A DNA stretch of 64,000 nucleotides from Sulfitobacter sp. OXR-159 (GCF_034377145.1 NZ_CP139707.1:1249001-1313000), one strand, 5' to 3'; numbered from the stretch's first letter, positions 17,495 through 26,499 are shown. The notes: generated from the letters alone by a model not told the origin. Made by a program: numbers and translations.

Positions 17495-18282
17495 GATTTG
17501 TCTCCTGTTCGGACCACTTTGCCGTTCACAAAGTGGATGCCGCATTCTTCTTTGTTCTGATCGCGCCAGCGCCCGGCACGCGGGTCTTCGCCGGGTGCCA
17601 CGGGCGAGGTGCAGGGTGCGCAGCCGATCGAGGGATAGCCCTTGGCCACCAGCGGATGCCGGGGCAGGCGGTTCTCGGTGATGTAATCGGCCACATCCGA
17701 GGTTGCCCAATAGGCCAGCGGGTTCACCTTGATGCGCGGGGCAGCGCCATCGTCGGGGATCTCGACCTCAAAGAACTCCAAGGCCGCGCGGCTGCCGGAT
17801 TGAAAGCGTTTGCGCCCGGTGATCCAGCCGTCATAGCCCGCCAGCGCGTTTTGCAAGGGCCGCGTTTTGCGCAATGCGCAGCAGGCGTCGGTGTCATACT
17901 GGTGCAGCGTGCCATCGGGATCCTGTGCTGCGATCTCTTCGCTGCGCAGGGTGGTGACCTTGCGCAGGCCCAGCCGCTCGCTCAGTTCTTGCTGGTAGAC
18001 GAGCGTTTCGGCAAAGAGCATCTCGGTGTCGATAAAGAGCACCGGGATATCCCGCGACACCATTGAGGCAAGGTGCAAGAGCGCCACCGATTCCGCGCCA
18101 AAGCTTGAGACGAGGGTGAGGTTCTCGATCTCGGCATAGGCGCGGCGGATGACATCCGTCGCCCCGTGGTGGCGCAGGTCCGCGTTGAGCCGTACGACTT
18201 TTTCCTCGACCGCGCGCAGCCCCTCGGGGGGCGGCGCATCGGTATTTGAGAAAGGATGAAGTTCAGGGGTGTCAAGCGGCAT
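17491..18282 (-). CDS. cysH: Phosphoadenylyl/adenylyl-sulfate reductase
   Basis: 263-residue assimilatory reductase that makes sulfite from APS or PAPS. The P-loop-like SSFGAES is at about residue 53, then ITGRKRFQSG, and the catalytic Cys lies in the C-terminal ECGIHF. The motifs CCALRKTRPL and GCAPCT carry the CC...CxxC cluster ligands of the APS-using (4Fe-4S) form, so the substrate is likely APS and no APS kinase would be needed (inference). It overlaps cysI by 11 bp and DUF934 by 4 bp. Confidence 0.93.
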   Translation of the reverse strand: MPLDTPELHPFSNTDAPPPEGLRAVEEKVVRLNADLRHHGATDVIRRAYAEIENLTLVSSFGAESVALLHLASMVSRDIPVLFIDTEMLFAETLVYQQELSERLGLRKVTTLRSEEIAAQDPDGTLHQYDTDACCALRKTRPLQNALAGYDGWITGRKRFQSGSRAALEFFEVEIPDDGAAPRIKVNPLAYWATSDVADYITENRLPRHPLVAKGYPSIGCAPCTSPVAPGEDPRAGRWRDQNKEECGIHFVNGKVVRTGDKS

Positions 18283-19948
18283 TGGCCCGGTCCTTATTGG
18301 CCGTCTCGGGGTAGAGCACCGCTTTGAAAGGCGCGAGGCCGAGGCGGCGGTAGGCTTGCAAGAAGGTCTCTGCAGGATCGTTGCGCAGGTCGAGATAGCC
18401 CAAAACAAGGCGTTCGATGGCCGGAATGATCTCCTCGGCTGAGAAGCCGGGACCGGTGCGGGTGCCAAGGCTCGCGTCCTCGGTGCCATCGCCGCCGAGG
18501 GTGATCTGGTAGTTCTCCACGCCCGCGCGGTCGAGGCCGAGGATCCCGATGTGGCCCACGTGGTGATGGCCGCAAGCGTTAATGCAGCCTGAGATCTTGA
18601 TCTTGAGCGGGCCCACGTCATGCTCCAGCTTCAGCTCGTCGAAACGGGTGGCGATTTCTTGGGCGATGGGGATCGAGCGGGCGGTGGCCAGCGCGCAATA
18701 GTCCATGCCGGGGCAAGCGATGATGTCCGAGATCAGGCCGATGTTGGCGGTGGCCAGCTTGGCCTCTTTCAGGGCGGCATGCAGTTCGGGCAGGTCGCTG
18801 CGGTGCACGTGGGGCAGGATCACGTTCTGCTCGTGGCTGATGCGCAGCTCGTCATCGCCAAATCGGCGGGCGAGGTCTGCCATCACGCGCATCTGGTCGG
18901 CTGTGGCATCACCCGGTGTGGCGCCGTGGGCCTTGAGGCTGATCGACACGATGGCATAGCCCGGCGCGCGGTGCTCGGCGAGGTTGGTATCGGCCCATGC
19001 GCGGAAGACCGGATCGTTGGTATAAGCAGACTCGTAGGCCGCGAGGGAGGCGGTTTTGAACTGGGGTGCTGCGAAATCGGATTCAATGCGCGACAGCACT
19101 TGTTGATCCACGCCGGTGAATTGGCTGCGGATCAGCGCGTATTGCGCGTCAACGCGGGCGCGGATGTCTTCGATGCCGTTTTCATGCACGGTGATCTTGA
19201 TGCGCGCCTTGTACTTGTTGTCGCGGCGACCGAGCACGTTGTAGACGCTGACGATGGCTTCGAGCGTGGGCAGCAGATTGTCGGCGCTGACAAATTCATA
19301 GAGCACCTTGCCGATCATCGGGGTGCGGCCAAGGCCACCGCCGACGATCACCTCGAAACCTTGTTGGCCGTCACGCTCAACGATGCGCAGGCCGATGTCA
19401 TGGGCCTTGATCACCGCGCGGTCAGCCTCGGCACCGGTGACGGCGACCTTGAACTTGCGCGGCAGGAACTGGAATTCCGGGTGGTCGGTGGACCACTGGC
19501 GGATCAGTTCGGCCACGGGGCGTGGGTCTGCGACCTCATCGGCGGCGGCCCCGGCGAAATGGTCCGCCGTCACGTTGCGGATCGTGTTGCCGGAGGTTTG
19601 GATGGCGTGCAGGTTTACCTTGGCCAGCGCGTCGAGCATGTCGGGCACGTCGCGCAGCTCGGGCCAGTTGTACTGGATGTTCTGGCGCGTGGTAAAATGG
19701 CCGTAGCCTTTGTCCCACTTCTCGGCGATATAGGCGAGTTGGTCCATTTGCGCGCTGCTCAGCGTGCCATAGGGGATCGCCACCCGCAGCATATAGGCGT
19801 GCAGTTGCAAGTAGAGCCCGTTCATCAGGCGCAGGGGTTTGAACTCATCCTCAGTAAGCGAGCCGTCGATGCGGCGCTCGACTTGGGCGCGGAACTGGGC
19901 GTTGCGCTCGGCGAGGAATTTGTCGTCGAATTCGGTATAGCTGTACAT
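18272..19948 (-). CDS. cysI: Siroheme sulfite (nitrite) reductase
   Basis: 558-residue siroheme/4Fe-4S reductase that turns sulfite into sulfide. Two cluster motifs, CPGMDYC and CINAC (about residues 413-419 and 452-456), are spaced as in the sulfite/nitrite reductase family. The start ATG 19948 has AGGAG 8 bases upstream and touches the stop of the DUF2849 gene. Its position with cysG, cysH and DUF934 favours assimilatory sulfite reduction over nitrite reduction. Confidence 0.93.
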   Translation of the reverse strand: MYSYTEFDDKFLAERNAQFRAQVERRIDGSLTEDEFKPLRLMNGLYLQLHAYMLRVAIPYGTLSSAQMDQLAYIAEKWDKGYGHFTTRQNIQYNWPELRDVPDMLDALAKVNLHAIQTSGNTIRNVTADHFAGAAADEVADPRPVAELIRQWSTDHPEFQFLPRKFKVAVTGAEADRAVIKAHDIGLRIVERDGQQGFEVIVGGGLGRTPMIGKVLYEFVSADNLLPTLEAIVSVYNVLGRRDNKYKARIKITVHENGIEDIRARVDAQYALIRSQFTGVDQQVLSRIESDFAAPQFKTASLAAYESAYTNDPVFRAWADTNLAEHRAPGYAIVSISLKAHGATPGDATADQMRVMADLARRFGDDELRISHEQNVILPHVHRSDLPELHAALKEAKLATANIGLISDIIACPGMDYCALATARSIPIAQEIATRFDELKLEHDVGPLKIKISGCINACGHHHVGHIGILGLDRAGVENYQITLGGDGTEDASLGTRTGPGFSAEEIIPAIERLVLGYLDLRNDPAETFLQAYRRLGLAPFKAVLYPETANKDRANAA

Positions 19949-20244
19949 CACAGGGTCTCCTGTTTGCCGTGGGCGTAGTTCGACGGGCCTTTGGCGCGGA
20001 ACTCTTCGCGAAAGTGTGTGGGTTTGGGGCCGCTGGCCTTGGGGGCCACATCGGCGAGGTAGACGCCGACAACCAAATCCTGCTGGCTCAGCGCATCGAT
20101 CAGGCGCAGATCGGCGTCGGCCTCATCGGTCAGCACTTCGGCTTCGGAAAGGCTGCGGGTCCAGCCTGTGGCGGTTTGATAGATGACATCGCCTTCGAGC
20201 AGCGCATTGGCGGTGATGACCTTGGGGGTGAAAGGCTTGGGCAT
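19948..20244 (-). CDS. DUF2849 family protein
   Basis: 98-residue protein of the DUF2849 family, here just upstream of cysI. The ordered part is FTPKVITANALLEGDVIYQTATGWT followed by a short acidic region, LVVGVYLADV and a C-terminal HFREEFRAKGP. No domain beyond the family is recognised. It lies between cysG and cysI with no gap, so co-expression with them is likely. The function is unknown. Confidence 0.8.
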   Translation of the reverse strand: MPKPFTPKVITANALLEGDVIYQTATGWTRSLSEAEVLTDEADADLRLIDALSQQDLVVGVYLADVAPKASGPKPTHFREEFRAKGPSNYAHGKQETL

Positions 20245-20245
20245 A

Positions 20246-21640
20246 TCAGGCCAGCTCCTCTAGCGGGGTTTGGGTGGCAGCTTGGACGGCGGCGCGCGGG
20301 GCGAGGCCGTAGAAGGTAAGCGCGGGGCCGGTCATTTCAGCATCGGCCAGATCGCGCGGCAGATCGTTGAGCGTGGTGGACACCACCCGCTGATCGGCGC
20401 GCGAGGCGTTTTCGATCACGGTGACGGGCGTGGCGCGGTCGGCGCCGTGCATCAGCAGGCGGCCTTGGACAAAGCGGGCGGATTTCTTACCCATATAGAT
20501 CGCGGCGACCTCATTCGGGCGGGCGAGCGCGGCCCAGTCGTGATCGGCGAAGCCTTTCATGTCGTGCCCGGTCAGGAAGCGGACCGAGGCATTGCGGCCC
20601 CGTTTGGTCAGGCTTTGACCGATGCCCGCCACAGCGGCGGAGGCGGCGGTGATGCCGGGCACGATGTGCCAGCCGATGCCATGGGCGTCGACCGCGTCGA
20701 TCTCTTCGTCAAGGCGGCCAAAGACGGTGGCATCGCCGGATTTCAGCCGCACGACCTGTGCGCCGCTTTGGGCGTGCTCGACCAGCAGGGCGTTGATGTG
20801 CTCTTGGGCCGTGGAGGGGCCAAAGCCCTCTTTGCCCACGTCGATCATCAGCGCTTCGCGGCGGGCGAGTTCGAGGATTTCGGGGCTGATCAGGCGGTCG
20901 TAGATCACCACGTCGGCCTCATCCAGCGCGCGGCGAGCTTTGAGCGTCAGCAGTTCCGGATCGCCGGGGCCGCCGCCAACGAAAGCCACATGACCGTCGC
21001 GGGCTTCGCGGGCGAGGTGGGTCTGCAACAGGTCTTTCAACGCCGGGCGCACGCTATCCTTGCCTTCGGCCATGGCGCGGGGGCCAGTGGCGAAGTAATA
21101 CTCACGCCAGAAATCGCGGCGCGCCCGGCCCATGGGCAGGGCGTCGGCCAGCTTGCGAAAGCCTTTGCCGATCCGCGCGAGCGGGCCAAGGGTGACGGGC
21201 AGACGCTCTTCCAAGTCGGCTTTGATGGCGCGGGCCAGCACCGGGGCGGCGCCTTCGGTGCCGATGGCCACGGTCACCGGGTCACGGTCGACGATGGCGG
21301 GGGTGATGAACTGGCTATCATGCAGGTTGTCGACGATGTTCATCAATACGCCCGCCGCGCGGGCAAGGGCTGCATTCTCGGCATCCAGCGCGTCATCTTC
21401 ATCGGCTGCGTAGAACAATAGTGCACCGGGCAGGTCGGTGGCAGTGAGGGCGCGGCGGTGCAGGGTCAGCTTGCCCGCCGCCTGCCATTCGACAAGCTCT
21501 GGCGCGGGGTCGGGCGCAAAGATATGCAGCGCAGCTTTGGTCTTCATCAGCAGGCGCAACTTGGCCAGCGCCGCTTCGCCGCCGCCGGAAAGGAGGATCT
21601 TTTGCTCGCTCGTGGCGAGGAAGATGGGAAAGTGATCCAT
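20246..21640 (-). CDS. cysG: Siroheme synthase (multifunctional CysG)
   Basis: 464-residue fused enzyme for siroheme, the cofactor of CysI. The N-terminal part is a precorrin-2 dehydrogenase/ferrochelatase (GGGEAALAKLRLL, about residues 19-31) and the C-terminal part is a SAM-dependent uroporphyrinogen methyltransferase with VGGGPGDPELLTLKARRAL and VVRLKSGDATVFGRLDEE. It begins the operon and faces the Lrp-type regulator across a 144-bp gap with an AT-rich core. Confidence 0.95.
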   Translation of the reverse strand: MDHFPIFLATSEQKILLSGGGEAALAKLRLLMKTKAALHIFAPDPAPELVEWQAAGKLTLHRRALTATDLPGALLFYAADEDDALDAENAALARAAGVLMNIVDNLHDSQFITPAIVDRDPVTVAIGTEGAAPVLARAIKADLEERLPVTLGPLARIGKGFRKLADALPMGRARRDFWREYYFATGPRAMAEGKDSVRPALKDLLQTHLAREARDGHVAFVGGGPGDPELLTLKARRALDEADVVIYDRLISPEILELARREALMIDVGKEGFGPSTAQEHINALLVEHAQSGAQVVRLKSGDATVFGRLDEEIDAVDAHGIGWHIVPGITAASAAVAGIGQSLTKRGRNASVRFLTGHDMKGFADHDWAALARPNEVAAIYMGKKSARFVQGRLLMHGADRATPVTVIENASRADQRVVSTTLNDLPRDLADAEMTGPALTFYGLAPRAAVQAATQTPLEELA

Positions 21641-21659
21641 GATGCGCCCTGTATTCTGT

Positions 21660-21690
21660 TTGACGTGACCTCTTATATAGGAAATATTCC
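21660..21690. promoter_or_regulatory. AT-rich regulatory region between cysG and Lrp gene
   Basis: TTGACG (21660-21665) is followed 17 bases later by AATATT (21683-21688), a plausible promoter for the forward lrp-type gene. The same place holds the palindrome GGAAATATTCC (21680-21690), a likely Lrp/AsnC-like site. The regulator may repress itself and the sulfate operon from here (inference). Confidence 0.4.
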
Positions 21691-21784
21691 CGATAATTGG
21701 CTAGTTGCTGGCGCAGATAAGAACATGTGTTCGCTATGGCCGTAGGTGGAGTATGAACGTCCTGCCGGGACGAGAGAGAAGAGA

Positions 21785-22246
21785 ATGACTGTCCGAATTG
21801 ATGAGACCGACCGGAAGATTTTGGCGCAGCTGCAACGGGATGCGAGCCAATCGCTGGACGATATCGCCCGCGAAGTAGGCTCTTCGAAGACGCCCGTGTG
21901 GAATCGGATCCGCAAATTGCGCGAGGCCGGGGTGATTGGCCAGCAGACGGTTGTGCTTGATTCAGAGGCACTTGGATTCGAGGCGTGCTTTTTCGTTCTG
22001 ATCCGCACGTCAGAGCATGAGGCGGCGTGGCAGGCGGCGTTTTTGCAGGCGTTGAAAGACCGGCCCGAGGTGCAGGAAGCGCACCGTTTGGCAGGGGATA
22101 TCGATTATATCCTGAAAGTGCGGGTCAAGAACGCGCGGGCCTATGACGTGTTCTATCAGGCACTGATCTCAGAGGTGAAGGTGCATAACGTCACGGCGCT
22201 TTTGTCGATGGAAGAGATCAAATCAACGACGATGCTGCCGCTTTAA
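21785..22246 (+). CDS. Lrp/AsnC family transcriptional regulator
   Basis: 153-residue regulator. The N-terminal HTH (IDETDRKILAQLQRDASQSLDDIAREVGSSKTPVWNRIRKL) and a C-terminal RAM ligand domain follow the Lrp pattern. I use the ATG at 21785 giving MTVRIDETDR; GAGAGAAGAG is upstream. It is divergent from cysG and likely controls that sulfate-assimilation operon, perhaps in answer to cysteine or another sulfur amino acid (inference). Confidence 0.88.
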   Translation: MTVRIDETDRKILAQLQRDASQSLDDIAREVGSSKTPVWNRIRKLREAGVIGQQTVVLDSEALGFEACFFVLIRTSEHEAAWQAAFLQALKDRPEVQEAHRLAGDIDYILKVRVKNARAYDVFYQALISEVKVHNVTALLSMEEIKSTTMLPL

Positions 22247-22251
22247 GAACG

Positions 22252-22278
22252 CGGGGCGGGGCATCACAGCCCGCCCCG
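22252..22278. terminator. Bidirectional GC hairpin
   Basis: CGGGGCGGG pairs perfectly with CCCGCCCCG around a 9-base loop. It lies between the converging lrp and tpiA genes, with only a poor T-rich stretch. Confidence 0.45.
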
Positions 22279-22285
22279 GTTGTCT

Positions 22286-23035
22286 TCAGGACTGCGCGAG
22301 TGCTGCCACGATGGGCGCGAAGTCTTCGGCCTTGAGGCTGGCCCCACCCACAAGCGCGCCGTCGACGTTTTCCACCGCGAAAATCTCGACAGCATTCGCG
22401 GCCTTGACCGAGCCGCCGTAGAGCAGGGGAAGCGCATTGCCGATCTCTGCACCGAAACGATCGATCAGGCGCGTGCGGATGAAGTCATGTACTTCTTTGA
22501 TCTGTGCGATGCTGGGCACTTTACCGGTGCCAATGGCCCAGATGGGCTCATAGGCGATCACGGTATTTTCCGCATCAACCGCATCGGGGAGGGAGCCGTC
22601 GAGTTGCCCGCCGATGACGTCGAGCGTTTGATCAGCGTCCCGCTCGGCCTCGCTCTCGCCAATGCAGACGATGGCGGTGAGACCCGCGGCCCAGGCGGCA
22701 CAGGTCTTGGCCTGGACGTCGGCGTCGGTTTCCCGGTGGGCATCGCGGCGCTCTGAATGGCCGAGGATCACATGGGTGGCGCCGCTGTCGGCGACCATCG
22801 TGGCGGAGATGTCACCCGTATAGGCGCCTGCGCCTTCGGTATGGCAATCCTGCGCACCGATTTGGATCGGGCTGCCGTGGGTGGCGTCAGTGGCGCGGAA
22901 CAGCAATGTGCTGGGCGGGCAGATCACGACCTGCGGCGGGTTTTCGGGCAGGCCGGTGGCAAGGCTGTGAAGCTCTGCCAAAGAGGCGGCGGTGCCGTTC
23001 ATCTTCCAGTTGCCGGCGGCGATTTTGGGGCGCAT
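22286..23035 (-). CDS. tpiA: Triosephosphate isomerase
   Basis: 249-residue glycolytic TIM-barrel enzyme that interconverts DHAP and GAP. The N-terminal Asn-Lys motif is GNWKMNG (residues 8-14), His is in ILGHSERR (about residues 90-97), the catalytic Glu is in YEPIWAIGTG, and the phosphate-gripping LYGGSV is near the end. Starts at ATG 23035. A perfect CTGATCT-N12-AGATCAG repeat lies 11 bases upstream. Confidence 0.97.
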   Translation of the reverse strand: MRPKIAAGNWKMNGTAASLAELHSLATGLPENPPQVVICPPSTLLFRATDATHGSPIQIGAQDCHTEGAGAYTGDISATMVADSGATHVILGHSERRDAHRETDADVQAKTCAAWAAGLTAIVCIGESEAERDADQTLDVIGGQLDGSLPDAVDAENTVIAYEPIWAIGTGKVPSIAQIKEVHDFIRTRLIDRFGAEIGNALPLLYGGSVKAANAVEIFAVENVDGALVGGASLKAEDFAPIVAALAQS

Positions 23036-23045
23036 CGGATCCGTC

Positions 23046-23071
23046 CTGATCTGTTGATATTGCTAGATCAG
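23046..23071. promoter_or_regulatory. 7-bp inverted repeat upstream of tpiA
   Basis: CTGATCT and AGATCAG are perfect inverted copies separated by 12 bases, 11 bases before the tpiA ATG. They could be an operator or a 5'-UTR hairpin; nothing else supports a role. Confidence 0.3.
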
Positions 23072-23120
23072 TTCGCAGGCCCGCTGCCTTTCGTCAAGAC
23101 CGTGAGCCTGACGGGCGCGC

Positions 23121-23483
23121 TTACTTCGCGCCCAAGCTCTCGTCGAACTTGATGGATTCCCCGCAGCCGCAGGCTTCGGTCACATTGGGATTGCGGAACT
23201 TGAAACCGGACTCGAGCAGCGTTGTCTCATAGTCGATTTCGGTGCCAAAGAGGAACATCTGCGCCATCGGTGCGATCATCACCCGCGCGCCGTCTTGCTC
23301 AACCACCTCATCGTTGGGGTCGGTCGCTTCGACGTATTCCATGGTGTATTCCATCCCCGCACAGCCGCCTTTTTTGACGCCAATGCGCAGCCCTGCGTGG
23401 CCCGCCGATTGCATCAGTTTTGCAATCTGGCCAGCGGCTTTGGGGGTCATGGTGACGGCTTGCTTGCCGGGAATGCCAAACAT
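23121..23483 (-). CDS. IscA/SufA-type Fe-S assembly protein
   Basis: 120-residue A-type carrier that delivers Fe-S clusters. Three conserved Cys are present: GGCAGMEY (about residue 40) and CGCGES near the C-terminus (residues about 107 and 109). The rest (RIGVKKGGCAGMEY and ESGFKFRNPNVTEACGCGESI) follows the family closely. No other suf genes are beside it in the window apart from a DUF59 SufT-like gene 3 kb away. The name SufA or ErpA is not settled. Confidence 0.92.
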   Translation of the reverse strand: MFGIPGKQAVTMTPKAAGQIAKLMQSAGHAGLRIGVKKGGCAGMEYTMEYVEATDPNDEVVEQDGARVMIAPMAQMFLFGTEIDYETTLLESGFKFRNPNVTEACGCGESIKFDESLGAK

Positions 23484-23537
23484 GTCAAATTCTCCTATGC
23501 GGCCAAGATAGGGATGCGGGGCGGTGATCTCAAGCCG

Positions 23538-24251
23538 TCAAAGGGAATTCATTGCCGCCAGCGTAGCAAAGGCCACGATGAGCGCCCAACCGAAAGAAGC
23601 CAGCGTCCCGATGATGACGTATTCGCTTATTTTCTGGTTCTTTTTCACTGTGTCAAAGCGCAGGATCGACTTTGCCGCGATGAGAAATCCGATGCCCGTA
23701 GGCTCGCCGATCATGACCATCAGAAAGATAAGCGCGCGTTCCAGCAGACCAATGACCCTGCCTGCGTTCTCCAAGCCGTCGGGCTGAGCCTGCGCTTTGT
23801 GGGGCAACATCAAGCCGCCTACCGCAGGCCCGCCTGCAAGGGTGGCGGTGATCAGCCCCGCAAGGAAGAGGGCAGGCGGAATAAGCGTTGTGCTCTGAGC
23901 AGCCCAGAGGCCACTGGCAAAAGCATCTGGAGTATAAAGGGTGAAGACCGCGATGGTCGCAAGATGGGCGGCTTGATCGCTGAGGTAGGGCCAGAGCCGC
24001 TCGCGATGCTGCTCGGGAACGGCGTAGGTTTTGACTGCATCAATCCCGACATGGGCGAGGGCGAGAAGGCCAACTGGGAGGAGACTGCCGCCGAGGGCCA
24101 TCGCAGTCGCGGCAAAGACAATGACACCGTGCAGTAGAAGTATGTGGGGTTTGCGTTTGGCGGCGACCATCGCGTTGGTCTGAAACACGAAATCCGCCAT
24201 TAGATGGGCAAGCAGGCAAGCGAGGGCGGTGGCGATGGCCTGTTCGGTCAT
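23538..24251 (-). CDS. DUF3307 membrane protein
   Basis: 237-residue membrane protein of the DUF3307 family. About five or six hydrophobic segments (e.g. ALACLLAHLMADFVFQTNAM, ILLLHGVIVFAATAMAL, LPVGLLALAHVGIDAVK) are visible. The N-terminal LLAHLMADFVFQ and HVGIDAVK are the family signature. It follows a SatD-like gene on the same strand, separated by 128 AT-rich bases. Function unknown; the pairing of SatD and DUF3307 recurs in other genomes as far as I know. Confidence 0.75.
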   Translation of the reverse strand: MTEQAIATALACLLAHLMADFVFQTNAMVAAKRKPHILLLHGVIVFAATAMALGGSLLPVGLLALAHVGIDAVKTYAVPEQHRERLWPYLSDQAAHLATIAVFTLYTPDAFASGLWAAQSTTLIPPALFLAGLITATLAGGPAVGGLMLPHKAQAQPDGLENAGRVIGLLERALIFLMVMIGEPTGIGFLIAAKSILRFDTVKKNQKISEYVIIGTLASFGWALIVAFATLAAMNSL

Positions 24252-24343
24252 GAGGGGTCCGGCTGTTGGGGGTGGTTGTTATTTGAAAAGCCGCAGCGGG
24301 CTGTGGCAAGGGTTTTTCTCAAGAATAAATACAGGCATATTTG

Positions 24344-24364
24344 GCTGTAATAGTTAATAACAGC
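24344..24364. repeat. AT-rich hairpin between SatD-like and DUF3307 genes
   Basis: GCTGT and ACAGC flank an 11-base AT-rich centre. It is within the low-GC spacer (about 24301-24379), unlike the surrounding DNA; role unknown. Confidence 0.25.
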
Positions 24365-24379
24365 TCTATTAGGTTGTTT

Positions 24380-24982
24380 TTACTCCTCTAGCACGTCGCA
24401 AACCTCTCGCAACTCATCTATCCCCGCCGCGTCTACATGGCCCTGGACACTCTGCTGCGTCAGCTCAAACCGCTGCGCGAGATCTGCTTGCACGGGCGGC
24501 TCAGGGGCCAGCATGTAGTAGGCGACATCGGCTTGGCGCTTGGTCCAACCGGTTGCGATCCGGTCGGCGAGGGGGAGGGCTGCACGCAACGCAAGCGGGG
24601 CATCCGGGGCATTCATGCGCCGCGCGCGGGGCATGGCGTCGAGGGCGTGACCGGAACGAACCAGCGCCGCGCCATCGGCGCGAGAGAGATCGTCGCCTGC
24701 GAAATGCGCCTCGCCTATTCCGATGCCAAAGCGGGTGTCTGCGGTCTTGCCGCAGCGGCGCACGGCGGCGCGTAGAACGAGGGCCGCGCGGAGGGTGAAC
24801 TTTGGCACCACGGCCATTTGCCAGCCGTCACCGCGAAAGCGGGTCATGCGGGCGGGCTGGCCTTGCCATGTCGTCAGGGCCTCGGCGGCGTCTTCGAGAC
24901 GCGCGAAAACAGCATCCAACTCCGCCCGGCTCATCGCGGAGGATTTCACGATATCTCCGGTAAAAATTGCCCAAGTTTCCAT
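24380..24982 (-). CDS. SatD-like protein with a cyclase-homology-like fold
   Basis: 200-residue protein that resembles SatD family members. The N-terminus METWAIFTGDIVKSSA and the later MTRFRGDGWQM (about residue 46) have the spacing of the class III cyclase metal Asp pair; the IGIGEAHFAGDDLSRADG segment also fits. A C-terminal helix-turn-helix-like piece (LAQRFELTQQSVQGHVDAAG) follows. I consider the nucleotide-cyclase similarity as a fold-level inference; no product is known. ATG 24982 is preceded by AAGGGG. Upstream of a DUF3307 gene. Confidence 0.6.
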   Translation of the reverse strand: METWAIFTGDIVKSSAMSRAELDAVFARLEDAAEALTTWQGQPARMTRFRGDGWQMAVVPKFTLRAALVLRAAVRRCGKTADTRFGIGIGEAHFAGDDLSRADGAALVRSGHALDAMPRARRMNAPDAPLALRAALPLADRIATGWTKRQADVAYYMLAPEPPVQADLAQRFELTQQSVQGHVDAAGIDELREVCDVLEE

Positions 24983-25043
24983 GGCTTGCCCCTTGTTTCC
25001 CGCAATGTCGCAGGAAGGCGAAATCCATGCAAGCCCGGCCAAC

Positions 25044-25073
25044 GAAAAGGGCCGCCCGAGATGGGGCGGCCCT
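25044..25073 (-). terminator. Intrinsic terminator of the glycerophosphodiesterase gene
   Basis: On the minus strand AGGGCCGCCC pairs with GGGCGGCCCT and is followed by TTTTCG, 27 bases after the stop. Confidence 0.75.
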
Positions 25074-25099
25074 GAGGGTGATCCAATGCGCGGCGCGGA

Positions 25100-26311
25100 T
25101 CAGAGGCCCATGCAGTTCGCGTAATAGGTCACGGTCGCGGGCCAATCGGAGAAGACACCGGCCACGCCCACGTCTTGGGCCAGCACATCCAGCGCCACCA
25201 GATAGTCGCTGTCGTCTTTCACAACATCGTTGACCGACTGGAAGTACCAACCGCCACCGGTGGCCAGCGGGCCGGAACGCTCCAGTGTCCAAGCGATCAG
25301 GGTCAGGCCTGCTTCTTTCGCGGCCATGGCGTAATCGGAGCCAGCAATTTCGCCCTCTTTGTTGGTCAGCATCATGTTGAGCGAGGGGGCGAGGTAGTTC
25401 ACGCCCTTGGCTTTCAGATCAGCGAAGTTTTCGGCCCATGTCTCGGGGTTCTGCTCATCGAAACCGTCGGACCATTGTACCAGATAAACAGCCTGTTTTC
25501 CGAATTCGGGTGTGTTCTCAACCCAGTAGAGCACATCGTCAAGGTTGAAGGACTGCGGCCAAACGTCAGAGGCCGGGATGCCCGCAGCGACATATTCATC
25601 AACCAGTTTCTGCGCGTAGTCTTCCTGAGAGAAACCGTCATGGGGCATCTCGACAGAAGGGGATTTCAGCTCAGGCGTGAATTTGGCGCCCAAGGATTTG
25701 AACAGTTCGATCGATTCCGCATGGGTCATCAGATCGGCTTTGTCGCTGTAAAGCTCGGTGCGCCAATTCGCGACGCCGCCCTGATAATCTTCGGCGGTGG
25801 TGGCGGTCGTGTCGGCACTGTCCATCTTGGGCGTCAGGGTGCGGAACTCTGCCAAGGTGATGTCGGAGGTACGGCATTCGGCGCTGGCTGGCGTGTCGCC
25901 CGACGCAGCGGTAAAGCCGGTGGTGCATTTCTCGGCCAGATCAGAGACGAGGATGTTCGTGGTGGTGTGCAGATCGTTCTGCGCGTGGCGGCAGACCAAT
26001 TCATGATCGGCAGTGAAGGTTACGTCGCATTCCAGAATGCCTGCACCCATGCGCGCGGCGGCGACATTGGATTGCACGGTGTGTTCGGGAAACATCAGCG
26101 GCGCGCCCCGGTGCCCGATGGAGAAATCGGACTTGGCGGCGTCTTGACCCATGCAAGAGGCCAGCTTGTCCTTCAGGTCGCCCTCGGGCAGCTTATCCAC
26201 CAGATAGGCGGGGCGGGGGCCGTATTCGACCGGTGTCGCTGCAGAATGAGCATCGGCCAACGCCATGCCGGGCGCGAGGGCCAGAGCGGCGAGAGAAACA
26301 AGGGTTCGCAT
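25100..26311 (-). CDS. Exported glycerophosphodiester phosphodiesterase
   Basis: 403-residue periplasmic or outer-membrane-associated GDPD that hydrolyses glycerophosphodiesters to glycerol-3-phosphate. A signal peptide ([19 protein letters not shown]) is followed by the GDPD barrel start [14 protein letters not shown] (about residues 66-79) with the His and Glu active pair; metal ligands continue in [31 protein letters not shown]. The length and Cys content fit the large GlpQ-type enzymes. A strong terminator follows. Confidence 0.92.
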   Translation of the reverse strand: MRTLVSLAALALAPGMALADAHSAATPVEYGPRPAYLVDKLPEGDLKDKLASCMGQDAAKSDFSIGHRGAPLMFPEHTVQSNVAAARMGAGILECDVTFTADHELVCRHAQNDLHTTTNILVSDLAEKCTTGFTAASGDTPASAECRTSDITLAEFRTLTPKMDSADTTATTAEDYQGGVANWRTELYSDKADLMTHAESIELFKSLGAKFTPELKSPSVEMPHDGFSQEDYAQKLVDEYVAAGIPASDVWPQSFNLDDVLYWVENTPEFGKQAVYLVQWSDGFDEQNPETWAENFADLKAKGVNYLAPSLNMMLTNKEGEIAGSDYAMAAKEAGLTLIAWTLERSGPLATGGGWYFQSVNDVVKDDSDYLVALDVLAQDVGVAGVFSDWPATVTYYANCMGL

Positions 26312-26438
26312 AATGTTATCCGTTCGTGAATGAAGTTCTGGGCGCTTCTATGGGGGGGCTGTGTAACGGTTTCACGACCGGATCATGTCAGTCGAATGAA
26401 CAATCCGGCGCGCCCCCATTCCGTGGAACGCGGCCAAA

Positions 26439-26472
26439 GAAAAACACCGCCGATGACCTGCATCGACGGCGT
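26439..26472 (-). terminator. Intrinsic terminator after the SufT-like gene
   Basis: Minus-strand stem ACGCCGTCGATG / CATCGGCGGTGT (12 pairs, two of them G-T wobbles) with a 5-base loop and a following TTTTTC. Confidence 0.75.
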
Positions 26473-26499
26473 TTATTGTTCGCTCTGCGAAACTGTGAC

